From: Metridium senile | Lineage: Eukaryota; Cnidaria; Anthozoa; Actiniaria; Metridiidae | Length of the DNA stretch: 64,000 bases | Reading direction: 5' to 3' | Assembly: GCA_949775045.1 (NCBI GenBank) | Contig: OX459104.1 | Coordinates: 5,785,306-5,849,305 of the forward strand | Shown: piece after piece, positions 54,379 to 64,000 of the stretch | Position numbering within the stretch: position 1 is the first letter of the stretch | Layout: each line of letters opens with the position of its first letter | Made by a program: the position numbers and the translations under genes | The notes under the pieces: generated by a model | The model's input: only the letters and a program-made list of their open reading frames with translations | Databases searched by the model: none | What the model was told of the DNA's origin: nothing

Positions 54379-54579
54379 CAATTTTAGGCGAAATAGAGTT
54401 TTCTATAAAACCGCATTGATTGTTTCACAAACTTCGGATCAAGGTCAATGTGATTGCACCCATCGTAACTGTCCTTTGTCATTTATAATATAATATTCAA
54501 GCGATCACATTGACCTTGATCTGAAGTTTGTGAAACAATCAATGCGGTTTTATAGAAAACTCTATTTCCCCTAAAATTG
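54379..54579. repeat. foldback MITE nested in the transposon
   Basis: CAATTTTAGGCGAAATAGAG pairs with CTCTATTTCCCCTAAAATTG. The long inner stem includes TTGTTTCACAAACTTC and the ~50-bp loop is unpaired. It lies between the two convergent genes. Confidence 0.85.
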
Positions 54580-54798
54580 GACTGTAATGGACTGTAATAA
54601 GGCGTATTAAAGTGTAATACACCAAATCCAATTAAAATGTAGACAGTAAAGTGTAATAGAATGTAACACAATTACCAGTAAGTGTATAATTTCACAAGTT
54701 TTTTGAAAACCATTGTAATATTGTTTGTATTCAACAAAAATATACAGTTTGAATTTATGGGCTGCACATTGTACTGTCTTTTCCAACAAATACTAGCC

Positions 54799-57662
54799 TT
54801 AGCATTTGCCAAATCCCACACCATGAATCAAGGCCATACTCATTAAATGCTTGAACTCTTGGGCGTCTTCAAAGGCTCTTGGTAGGTATAGGCTTAAAGA
54901 GCAGGTTGAGGCATAGGGAAGGCGCTTGACTTGGTCTTCTTGATCATAGAAAGCTATAAATATAAGATCATCAAAGCCAAGTGGTGGAATGCTGTCAGCA
55001 CCAGTTATGAAAATTAGTAAATCATTCAAAGAAAGATCTTCAACTTCGTTGTCCTCGAGATCTTGCAAGAACAGTTCGAAACAATACATTGTTTTTTCTT
55101 CGTTTTCTTTGTCATTCGATCCATCTTCTGAGTAGTTTACTCGATACAGTTTCTTCATACTAAGAAAACTGAGTTTTTCATTGTTATCCTTAGAAAGAAC
55201 AACATTAAAAACCTCAGCACTGCCCATTACAATATCACCAAATCCACCAATTGAATTTAGGCCTTTCTTGAACTGATCAATTTCTGCATGCACTGAAAAA
55301 ACTAATGCTTGCTTTAAGAGGGAGTGCTGAATGTCTCTTTTCTTGTTTCTGTCACAAGTGTAAATGGAAGTATAGCCATGATCAGCGATTACATCAGCCT
55401 TTGAATCTTTAAAAGCATCAAACATTTCATCATCAGTGCAATTCTCTAACTCAGACAAAATATCTTGCATCTTTCTATCACCAACAGCTTGGATTGCATG
55501 TTTGTTTTCATATGGAAGGTCATTCATAACACAGTATGCATCCTGAGATAAGTGTTTAAGTCCTGGTCCTCCTTGCAAAATACTCCATGCTACCAACTTT
55601 CCAGCAAGTTCATATCTGTTGTTATGCAGCAATTGCAAGTTGTGTGAGAACCAGTTTCCCTGAAAAACACCAAGGTTTTTTAGTGACAACATAAGTAGAC
55701 GAAAATATTCTCTTTTGGGACCACCTGCGTCAACTCCATCTTCCCCAGAAAATGTAACAAATACTTCTTTGTTGAAAGAAAACTGTTTTCTCTCAATAGC
55801 TCTGAATGTACTTGAAAGTACATTCTTTCTATTTATTATGATGCTGTTGACATAATCATCGGTATTGGTGTCAATGTTTTTATCTACAAATGCTTTGATC
55901 ACTTCCAATGGCACTGTTTCAGCTGCAGAAGACTTTCCTACAGTTTCTTTGCTTTGTTCTTCAAGGCTTGCTTGGATGGCAGCAGCCATTTCTGCATCCT
56001 CTTCGTCAGAATCCCAAATAAGCATATCCACATAGTTGTTATATCTGGCTGTTGTTTGGTTTTCTTGTGGTTGCTTAGTCTGCATACTGCTGTTTGACGA
56101 ACTTGTAACTCCACTTGTTGAAGGGCCATCATCTTCACTGATCTTCACTTTCTGTATTTTGTTTGACTTTTGTTTGACTTTCATTAGCTTGGGCTGGTGT
56201 AGATTTTACAAAAGCTGGTTTCATTAGCCCAGAATCATCATCTGATGACTCTTCACTATCAGTTTCATTGACAGCGTCTTTAGAATGGCTCCTTTTTAGC
56301 CCAACATCCAACACAGAAAAGGTTCTTAAGTACACTGGACCTACAATTACAACAGTAAAATAAAAAATGTTACTTAAATTACATAATAAATGTGTTGGGA
56401 ATTTAGGAGGGTCCCTTATGGTTTCCTATAAATCAATGAATATTCAATAGTGTAGGCAACTACATTAACTCATGCATGCTCAATAGAATCACAAACAGGT
56501 CATGCCAGAGGTTCTCTATTTAAAGGGAATGTTCTGCCAAGCAATGAGTAAAAGTAAACAAAAGCAGTAAAAAGTTTTTACTTGGGGCATTCCTCCCTGA
56601 CTTCTACTCAATCACCCTTTCTAAAGGGATAAACTAAAACTGATTACTTTTGATTGGTCAATACCTCAACCAAACATCCAAAAGAAGTCAGTAACTAACT
56701 AGTTTGGGACTTGTAAATTCCTTATGTGTGACAATGGTTGGTAAGATACTCTGTTTAATGATTCAATTGCAGTGGTCTGTAAACAACTGACTAGTTTATT
56801 TTTTTTAAATAAATCAAGAAAATCACAGGGTCTGAGAGGGGAACCCTTCAAACCAGAAACAAGCATGAGAGCAAATGATCTTTATACTTGACAAAGAGGT
56901 GTTGGAACTGTTGTTTTCACGATTACGCGTACTTTTAAAAGCCTAGGGTTTTTAATTGATTAATGCATAATTTTCATTTATGTCGCATTTTTATTGACAT
57001 TTTTGATGAGAACTAGTGTATGAAACAATGCAGCTTGAATCAGTTAATAAAAAAAGCAAATGCTAAAATGATATTTATAAATTAGACTTACCTTGTTTTG
57101 ACAAATACTTTATCACTTTTCCAGTAAAATAACCAGGCTTAGCGTTCACACTAATAATTTTATTCCCAATTGCTCGAGTAAACTCATATTTTATAGGATC
57201 AGAAACACCATGTAGCTTGTCTTTAAAAATCTCGTCAAACAAAGATCTTAGGTCTTGCTCAGACATATCCTCCTCGATCTCTATGGCACTGGCGGCAAAA
57301 TTTCGTGTATATAGAGATTCTCTGAAGGTACCTCGTGGGACTTCCTCCATACTGGGCGACGGTAGTAAAATCACATCTTTCAGCACTGCAGGCTTGCTTG
57401 AGGCTTTGCTAGTTGTCTTTTGTTTTGGAAAAGATGCTTTTTTTCCTTTGTAGTTTTTACTTGGCTGAAAAGTTGCCCTGTTACCTGAACTGCTTGCTTG
57501 AGTTGTCGGTTGTCTCACAAACGTTGTTGTTGATGATCCACGGCCACGTGTACTGGGGTAAAGATTTTTTAACGCATCATTCGTAGTATTCGGTTGTCCA
57601 GAATTATTTTCCCTCAAGGAGTTTACGGCTTCTACAAGCCGATCCAGTATCTTGTCAGCCAT
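54799..57662 (-). CDS. UIM-HECT E3 ubiquitin-ligase-like protein of the transposon
   Basis: Exon 1 (57662-57092) encodes ~190 residues (MADKILDRLVEAVNSL...), basic and Ser/Thr-rich with an acidic end. Exon 2 starts at 56340 in matching phase (phase 1), but that frame stops at 56135-56137. The HECT frame, open from 56184 to 54799 (461 residues), is offset by one base. The offset coincides with an 11-bp tandem duplication (GTCAAACAAAA twice), so a frameshift or a separate start is likely. In the HECT frame a ubiquitin-interacting motif (EEDAEMAAAIQASLEEQ) precedes a G2E3-like HECT domain with the catalytic cysteine C428 in LPYASTCSLSLYLP and a GVGFGKC end. HECT enzymes accept ubiquitin on this cysteine and pass it to substrates. 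The target is unknown. Confidence 0.8.
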
Positions 57663-57775
57663 ATAACTATATATGAAGTATTAAAAACTATATATGGAGT
57701 ATTAAAAACTCACACGATAAAATGTCACAAGGCAAGAACGGTCAGCATCAGAAAGATGGCATACATTTGGGACAA

Positions 57776-58253
57776 ACTAGTGCCAGGACCTCTCCTTGAA
57801 AAACAGATACTGTTGACCAAATGATCGTGGGCTAAGTATTATATTTGCGAACAAGTATTATATTCGAAAAAGTATTATATTTGCGAACAAGTATTATAAT
57901 CGAAAAAGTATTATAATCGAAAAAGTATTATATTCAAACATGTATAAATATCTTCAAGCAAGTATTATTTATTTAATCAAGTATTATATTTTGAAATAAT
58001 CAATTTATTTTGAACAAGTATTATTTTTTGGAACAAGTACGAAATATTTATAAACAAGTCACTGATTCCAAATGTCGTTCGTTTTCGGAAATTTTCTTTT
58101 TATTAGCCAAAAAACATCAAATATTAATACAAGTAACAATTGAAATAATGGATTAAAATTTCAAATAAGGTTTATTTTCATCAAAATAAGTCGTAGATTT
58201 GCAAAAAAGTATCATATTTATTGCGAAGTATTTTTGTCTAGATTGGCGCGCCA
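57776..58253 (-). repeat. right terminal inverted repeat
   Basis: Inverted partner of 50562-51076. It ends CTAGATTGGCGCGCCA. It lies 114 bp upstream of the HECT gene's ATG and probably contains its promoter. Confidence 0.92.
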
Positions 58254-58384
58254 TATAAAACAAACAAAAGAGAACTCAACGTTACAAATATTTGGATGAA
58301 GTTCCAGAAATCATTAACCTTAACCGTTACAATGGTTTTCAAAAATCTATAAAACTAAGAATATTTGATTTAAATGACCAGATC

Positions 58385-58585
58385 TTGTAAACGACCCCTA
58401 AAAGGTACGCACAGATAAATATAACTGATAAAGCCTTGTCGATTTCTACCCCAACAAAGCAACACAATTTTTAAGCCAGACCCTAAAAGGACCCTAAATG
58501 GTACGCACAGGAAATATTTTTACCCTAAAGGGGTACCCCTTGGACAGAGGGAGTACCTCAAGGGGGGGGGGGGGGGGGGGGGGTT
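58385..58585. mobile_element. poly-G-ended MITE, truncated relative of 4226-4432
   Basis: Contains CCTAAAAGGTACGCACAG, GGAAATATTTTTACCCTAAA, CTTGGACAGAGGGAGTACCT and a terminal 22-G run, matching the complement of the element at 4226-4432. The left end is missing. Confidence 0.75.
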
Positions 58586-58689
58586 AAGACCATGCTCTTG
58601 ATTCTAGACCGTTTACAACCGTTTTGAATGGAAGATTAATATAAAGTCAAGTTGTTGTTGAGTGATACCATCGTCGATAAGAAAGTTAA

Positions 58690-59960
58690 TAAGAATTGTT
58701 TGTTAGCAATAACCAGCATTTTCCTGACGAGAATGATTGCAAACACCTCGATGATTCATGTTTAGTAAGCCCAAAATATCTCAACAATAACCTCCATGTT
58801 CTTGATAGGAATAATGATTGTAAATACCTCAACTATTCGTGTTTAGATGTAGGCCCAAAATATCTCAACAATAACCTTGATACACCCTTTCCGAGAAACG
58901 TTGTCACCCTTGAAATGAAAAGCCTACAAGCTAGAAGCGCAGGGGAATATGGGTAATCTATGTAAATTTTATTAGGACACAGGGATTTCATGGCCACATT
59001 GCTACACTTGTCAATCTGTTATTGAGAAATGACCGTTTTGACTTTTCAAACAACAAGAAAGGCGTTCCAAATACACATTTAGTTTCTGAATTGATCCATG
59101 ATCCTTTGCGCCACTAGCTTGTCTGTTTTTCCACAGGTGACAAACTTTCTCGGAAAGGGTGTATACTTGACAAGAATAATGATTGTAAATACCACCATAT
59201 TTCATGTTTAGATGTATGTTCATAATATCTCAATAATAACCTCTTTACTATGAAAGCATCATAAATCCACCTTAGAACACAAAACGATTATATAAAAAAG
59301 TGTTATAGCTAGCAAACTGTTTATGAACCATTCAACCATACCAAGCAATTTTATTATTGTTAAAAGAATGAAAGAGTAATCCATTAAATAATCTGTAGTG
59401 AGTCACAGGTTGATGTAATATATTTCTACATCTTATATCAATAACAGACAACAGTGTGACAGTGGTATATCAATATACTAAAGTGTATTTCATAAATACC
59501 ATTATATAGTTGTTTACGACGATCATACGTATTAATTATGGAATCTAGACATAATAAGTTTATATGTTAATACTAAAATAAACTCAAAGCTTACATATAT
59601 CAAACATACCTTAACTCGAGTCAGCTTGCATTATGTAATAGCCTTTTGTGGTCCTAATCTAGCGGTAGAATTTGATTCAATGTTTTCGCCAAGCTGCCAG
59701 CTATTGTCGCATTTCTTTGAACTTCTGAATATAGGTGTTGGCTTGTCTCACGTGATACATATTTTTACCATGACGTAATTATTGATAAGGAACTATGGGC
59801 ATAATAAATATAATATTAATGAAGTTGTTATTGAGTGATATCATCGTAGATTATAATTAACAATAACCTCCATTTTATAACAGAGAATGATTGTAAACAC
59901 CTCAATAATTGATGTTTAGATGTATGTCCATAATATCTAAATAATAATTAGCCTTCATCT
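58690..59960 (+). repeat. dispersed ~85-bp diverged repeats
   Basis: At least five copies (near 58720, 58800, 59165, 59870, 59955) of a unit with GAATAATGATTGTAAATACC, TCATGTTTAGATGTA and AATATCTCAACAATAACC. No gene supported. Confidence 0.6.
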
Positions 59961-60031
59961 ACTTGACAAGAATATTGATTGTATTCTCATTGACCATCTA
60001 CTCCCAAGGGAGATGGTTAATGATATGCAAG

Positions 60032-60042
60032 ACTATATAAAC
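60032..60042 (+). promoter_or_regulatory. possible TATA box
   Basis: ACTATATAAAC is followed ~30 bp later by TTAGCTCATTCTTAG and a GC-richer stretch ending in a donor-like CATGT|GTGAGT at about 60169. A short noncoding or 5' exon could start here. No coding continuation was found. Confidence 0.25.
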
Positions 60043-60399
60043 AATGCATTTGGTATTAGCTCATTCTTAGTTGCCCAAACTAGCGAGACGAACAACATCA
60101 AACCTTGGATATTCGTACTCGGTTGGAAAAGCTCTATATCCACGACAAGGCGCAGACTGGCCATGTGTGAGTTTTAGTGTGCTTGGAGTTTAGTGTACCG
60201 TGTGTTTGACTTGATATACTTTAAGTGGAAGCTTTACGGAATGTTTTACGTCGAATATCTTGGGATAGTTACTAGCACACGTGTCTCACGTAGCTAATGT
60301 ATTTTACTCTAAATATTTTTCAGTTTCGGGGCTTTTGGCCAGAATTTGTGTAGTCGCTCTCGTGTAGTCGCTCTATATTTCAGGGTAATTGTGTCTTAG

Positions 60400-60760
60400 G
60401 CGTGTTTACCGTTGTATTTAAATGTTCGTCGCTTGTGTGTGTCGTCCGCACCGTGTGTAACCTAGTCATGTCTTATCGTACGTAGTCCTCGCTGTTCGTA
60501 TTACTTGTCTTAGGCGTGAATTCAACGGTGTAGTTGTTCGTCGCTTGTGTTTGTTGTCCGCACGGTGTGTTACTTTATAGTCTCGTTATATATTTATGTC
60601 CTTTCGTACGTAGTTCTCGCTGTTTGTATTATGTACATGGTCGGCATCCCAAGTTTTGGTTTTGTGCGTGTGTAATAACTTGTCTGTTCGTAGCCATTAT
60701 TGTCCTTCGTTTGTGTTTGTAGTCGCACCGTTGTCATACATGCACGTCCTCACTGTCAGT
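60400..60760 (+). repeat. diverged tandem units with GTTCGTCGCTTGTGT
   Basis: Two clear copies offset ~111 bp and a third more diverged one ~150 bp on, each followed by GTCCGCAC and a CTCGCTGTTCGTATTA-like segment. Noncoding. Confidence 0.6.
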
Positions 60761-60960
60761 GTGATGGCACGTGGTCGGCATTTTTAATGCGTGTAGAGTT
60801 CATCTGTCTGTGTGTCGCCGTTTATGTTCGCCGCTTTTATATATGTATACATGTTTTATTTTGGGCCCTTATGATAACTTTATTTTGCATTGTCGGCATT
60901 CCTATCCTTTTACGGGTTCTTAAGAGTCATACTCTGTAAGAGTCAGACCTAGGCCGGCCA

Positions 60961-62262
60961 GGTAGGATCACCGATTTGCCCCAAATTCAGCATGTAGACT
61001 TGTTTTGGTGCCCTATAAACGAATCCAGTGGTTTGGGACGGAAAAAAGTTTTTGTTCAAAAGTTAGGGGGGAGGGGTACTTTTTGGTCCTAAAACGATCG
61101 TCAAATAGCGCAAATCATCGGTATGTTTGGCGATTCATATCACTACAAGCATAAAAGTTTTCAAAACATTTTAATAAACCAAGCAAAGTATATTATTTCT
61201 TCTATCGAAAAGAGTTTTCAAATTAAAAAAATAATTGTTTTTAAGTATCTCACAGACTCCGAAAAGAAAGGAATATGGCGGCGTTGCTGACTAACCGAAA
61301 ATTTAGGGTTTTTTGATGGTCCGAAAATGGCCTTGGTATTTTGTCAGTTATTTTGGGATAACTTCAATAATAGTTCTAAAGATTGCAAAAATAAAAAATC
61401 TGGGGAAATTTAATGCGCGGCCTCACGATCACTCTGATTGTCAGATATTTCATCGATTTTCAATTAAAAATGCAAATTAGCCGTTGTTGGTTACTTGTGG
61501 TTTATATAATATGAATCGACTTTTTGAACAGTTTGTTCTTCCATACAGTACTTTTAGATTATGCAAAGCTCTTTACAATGAATACAATCTATTTGAGAAC
61601 ATTTTTTGACCGAAAAGCTAGTATTCAGACGTTTTGTTGGATATCGATAATTAGTATCCAACAACTTATGGTCTATCACAAATCGCGCGCTCTCATTGGC
61701 TACTCAACCATGGGCTATTGGGTGATAGCCCATGGTTGGGGAAAGCGCCGGTTTTGTAAACTATTCAAAAAGTTTCTTGATTCTTCTATTTCTTCAAAAA
61801 CGGCTTAGTACTAAATATAATGCTTTTCTTTGAATCGTAAATTACAAATACAAGCAAGAAAATGACAAAAAAGCACATAATTTTGATGTTTTGTGAATGA
61901 ATTTTGCCTTGAAGAGCGCGCGCTACTGACGCCATCAGGCGATTCTTCAGTTTGATCGATTGAGAAAGCCAGATTTTTAAACTTCCAGCTTAGAACTTTT
62001 CTTAATTCCTCCGTCGTTCTAAAATGTATAGTAGTTTTAATACTAAAAGCATGCTATTTTCAGCCGTTAAAATTAAAATATTGAGGGAGAAAATGGCAAA
62101 AACAGTGGAGAATTTCGATGTGTTTTGAATACATTTTCCCGTCACACGTCATCGAGCGCGCGCTCGTTATTTTCTGTCATTTTGTCAAAATAAAACGATT
62201 AAAATGTTATTTTTCTTTCAAAATATGGCAAAGTTTGACTTATAAGTTGTTGGATACTAAAA
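60961..62262. other. repeat-derived region without a gene
   Basis: Contains GGGCTATTGG/AGCCCATGG palindromes (61710-61740), CGCGCGC patches and a TTGTTGGATACT motif at both 61635-61660 (inverted) and 62246. It is probably a decayed inverted-repeat element. No coding segment supported. Confidence 0.4.
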
Positions 62263-62376
62263 CAATTAGACCTCTCGCCCTCATGGGCTACGGATCAATA
62301 GCCCATCACTTGGCCTCGAAGACTCGGCCTCGTGGGCTATTGACCCGTAGCCCATTTGGCCTTCGGGTCTAATTGT
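62263..62376. repeat. foldback repeat
   Basis: CAATTAGACC at left pairs with GGTCTAATTG at right; ATGGGCTACGGATCAATAGC pairs with GCTATTGACCCGTAGCCCAT. Confidence 0.8.
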
Positions 62377-63889
62377 TAATTAGCATAATTAATGCTAAAA
62401 TGTCGTGATCAACAGTGCGTATTAAACATTATTATTTCGGCCGAGTATTTTTATACATACTCTATTAACTATGATACAGATTGCAAAGCCTTTATAATTA
62501 AATTTTTTCATATTATGTAGTTTACAAGCAAAAGCAGTGTTTCACAAATTCAAGAATTGTATCAATGAGTAGTGTTTTTCTTAATGTAGCCACGTGTGAA
62601 ATTCAGGCGCTTGTGCCTGATAAGTAATAAATTATTATTATTATGATATGAACACAAATACTTTTTAAACTTTCAAAGAAAGCTATTATAAGGACGGAAC
62701 AGATATAATATAATATATTACACAATCTCGAGGGGAAAAATTATCCTGCACCCCCATCAAATTTCTAATGGTCCGTGTCTAATTAAAGTTTTTTTTGGAC
62801 AAAAAATATGAAGTTAAAGTACAAACATTAAAAGTGTGCAACATAATTAGTACTAGATAGTGATATTTTATGCTAATTCTATTGTTTTCTATTGTTTAAT
62901 TAGCACTATTTAGTACTAATTAGCACTATTTGTTTTACGGTTATATTGCTTGCACTCTACCATATTTGATAATTAACGTAATTGGTTACTGATATAAAAT
63001 TAAAGAATGAAAATACATTTTCACAGACTAACCGGCGGCTGTTATTTAGTTGGTGAGAAATCCTCCGCTTTACTTAAAGATGTTTTTGTATTCAATTAAT
63101 ATGAATTGAGCTGATTGCTATAGTTTATTATGAAATAGTCAAATCTCTTTAAAATACTATACTTCATGTACTTTAATTTGTCTAGATATGGCAACTTGCG
63201 TATTCGGAAAGCTAGTGACAGATCCTTGCAGTAAGAGTGGCAAGAACGACGAATGCACATTACTGCATGCATAGTTATAATAAAGATGTAAGAAGACACC
63301 TGCGAAACTGCAATGTTGCTGACACCCATATAAATACTGAAGTAGTTTTAATATTTGCCAAGATCAGGCAAATAGTAAGACTTTCATGTCTTCTTGGATA
63401 AGTATGTTAACCCGGAGGTATAGGTCCCTTCTCTCCACACACCAAACACATTGTACAGGAGGGATGTATATAAAAGAACCCATACAACTATTTGACTAAG
63501 AGAAGGGCACTGAGCTCATGGCGGTGTGGGCCTACAATTCTAGCATTTAGATCCGCTTTGCGGTAGCAATGTCAACTGAAAGGTTGCTATAGTAAATGAG
63601 ACCTCATACTTAAATACAGCCACTAACAACCCCATGCATGGGCTTTGCCGAGTGCTTGGACTACATAGACGAAGAGTCCTTTTATAACAAACGGCACTAT
63701 ATTCAAGAGGAACAAACTTCTTTTGTTTATATACAGTTAATATATGTGTGTGTATATAATTGGAGGTATATTTTAGGTTTAAGAATACAGCTGATATATA
63801 ATTTTAATGACTGATGACATTTCCCTTTTTTTTGTAAAAAAAATTCCAGTGTATTTCTTCATCAATTCGTAATCGTCAAAATTGTATGT
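62377..63889. other. AT-rich region without recognisable gene
   Basis: It has one more right end of the CCCCC..AATGGTCCGTGTCTAA family (about 62750-62785) and an ATTATTATT-tailed fragment near 62640 that may be a retroelement tail. Nothing coding could be supported. Confidence 0.4.
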
Positions 63890-63970
63890 AGCCTGATTTT
63901 CAGAGCGGGCATGGGTAGTTTGGGGAGAAAGTGATAGCGTAGGATCCAGGCCCGCTCTGAAAATAAGGCT
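63890..63970. mobile_element. 81-bp foldback element with 11-bp flanking direct repeats
   Basis: AGCCTGATTTTCAGAGCGGG pairs with CCCGCTCTGAAAATAAGGCT (one mismatch). It is flanked on both sides by AAATTGTATGT (63879-63889, 63971-63981), a probable target-site duplication. Confidence 0.7.
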
Positions 63971-64000
63971 AAATTGTATGTTGTGTACTGTATATCTCAT

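Larger units (their letters stand above)
50562..58253. mobile_element. DDE transposon carrying a HECT ubiquitin-ligase gene
   Basis: 7,692 bp. The ends are TGGCGCGCCAATCTAG and its complement, flanked by TA on both sides (50560-50561, 58254-58255). Terminal inverted repeats are ~480-515 bp and nearly identical, so the insertion is recent. It carries a two-exon transposase on + and a HECT gene on -, convergent, with a nested foldback (54379-54579) between them. I cannot assign the superfamily with certainty; an IS3EU or other rve-type group is possible. Confidence 0.9.

Noticed and set aside
57840..57940. Runs of AAGTATTATA as a promoter array of a separate gene
   Set aside because: They are the right-hand copy of the transposon's subterminal motifs, inside the terminal inverted repeat.

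Overview
This is invertebrate animal nuclear DNA. It is AT-rich, has spliced genes separated by long repeat-filled introns, and is crowded with foldback elements, microsatellites and two large autonomous transposons. The gene content (a sperm-type Na+/H+ exchanger with voltage sensor and cyclic-nucleotide domain, an EF-hand calmodulin relative, a metazoan-style ankyrin/kinase/KEN protein) and the element types (Ngaro-like tyrosine-recombinase retrotransposon, HECT-carrying DDE transposon) suggest a cnidarian or another marine invertebrate. The sequence alone does not fix the phylum.

Layout. 678-8375 (+): the C-terminal ~718 residues of an SLC9C1/sNHE-like exchanger in ten phase-compatible exons; its membrane exchanger half lies left of the window. 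8376-14942: repeats only, namely a TTAA-flanked 2.5 kb inverted-repeat element, a 70-bp satellite and a solo Ngaro terminal repeat. 14943-27700 (+): a predicted signal-bearing protein of unknown function in small exons joined only by phase-1 introns; its last intron holds a ~6.4 kb Ngaro-like retrotransposon sitting inside an older inverted-repeat element. 30155-37410 (+): a calmodulin-like EF-hand gene whose coding start is the ATG alone; intron 3 is mostly a 3.2 kb, 25-bp minisatellite. 38-42 kb: a tRNA-derived SINE, MITEs and microsatellites. 41873-50197 (-): a giant RNase L-like protein with about 38 near-identical ankyrin repeats, a kinase domain with intact catalytic motifs and a KEN ribonuclease domain, nearly all in one 7.4 kb exon. 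50562-58253: a TA-flanked DNA transposon with ~0.5 kb terminal inverted repeats, a DDE transposase (+) and a convergent UIM-HECT ubiquitin-ligase gene (-). 58254-64000: repeats, with one weak promoter-like site and no gene I can support.

The strongest candidate for an undescribed system is the ankyrin-kinase-KEN gene. It has RNase L architecture with a recently amplified sensor array (1,002-bp higher-order repeats) and a kinase that looks catalytically competent. Next come the ubiquitin-ligase-bearing transposon and the 209-bp duplication of target DNA flanking the Ngaro-like element. Exon boundaries were set by eye from splice sites and reading phase; no database search was possible.
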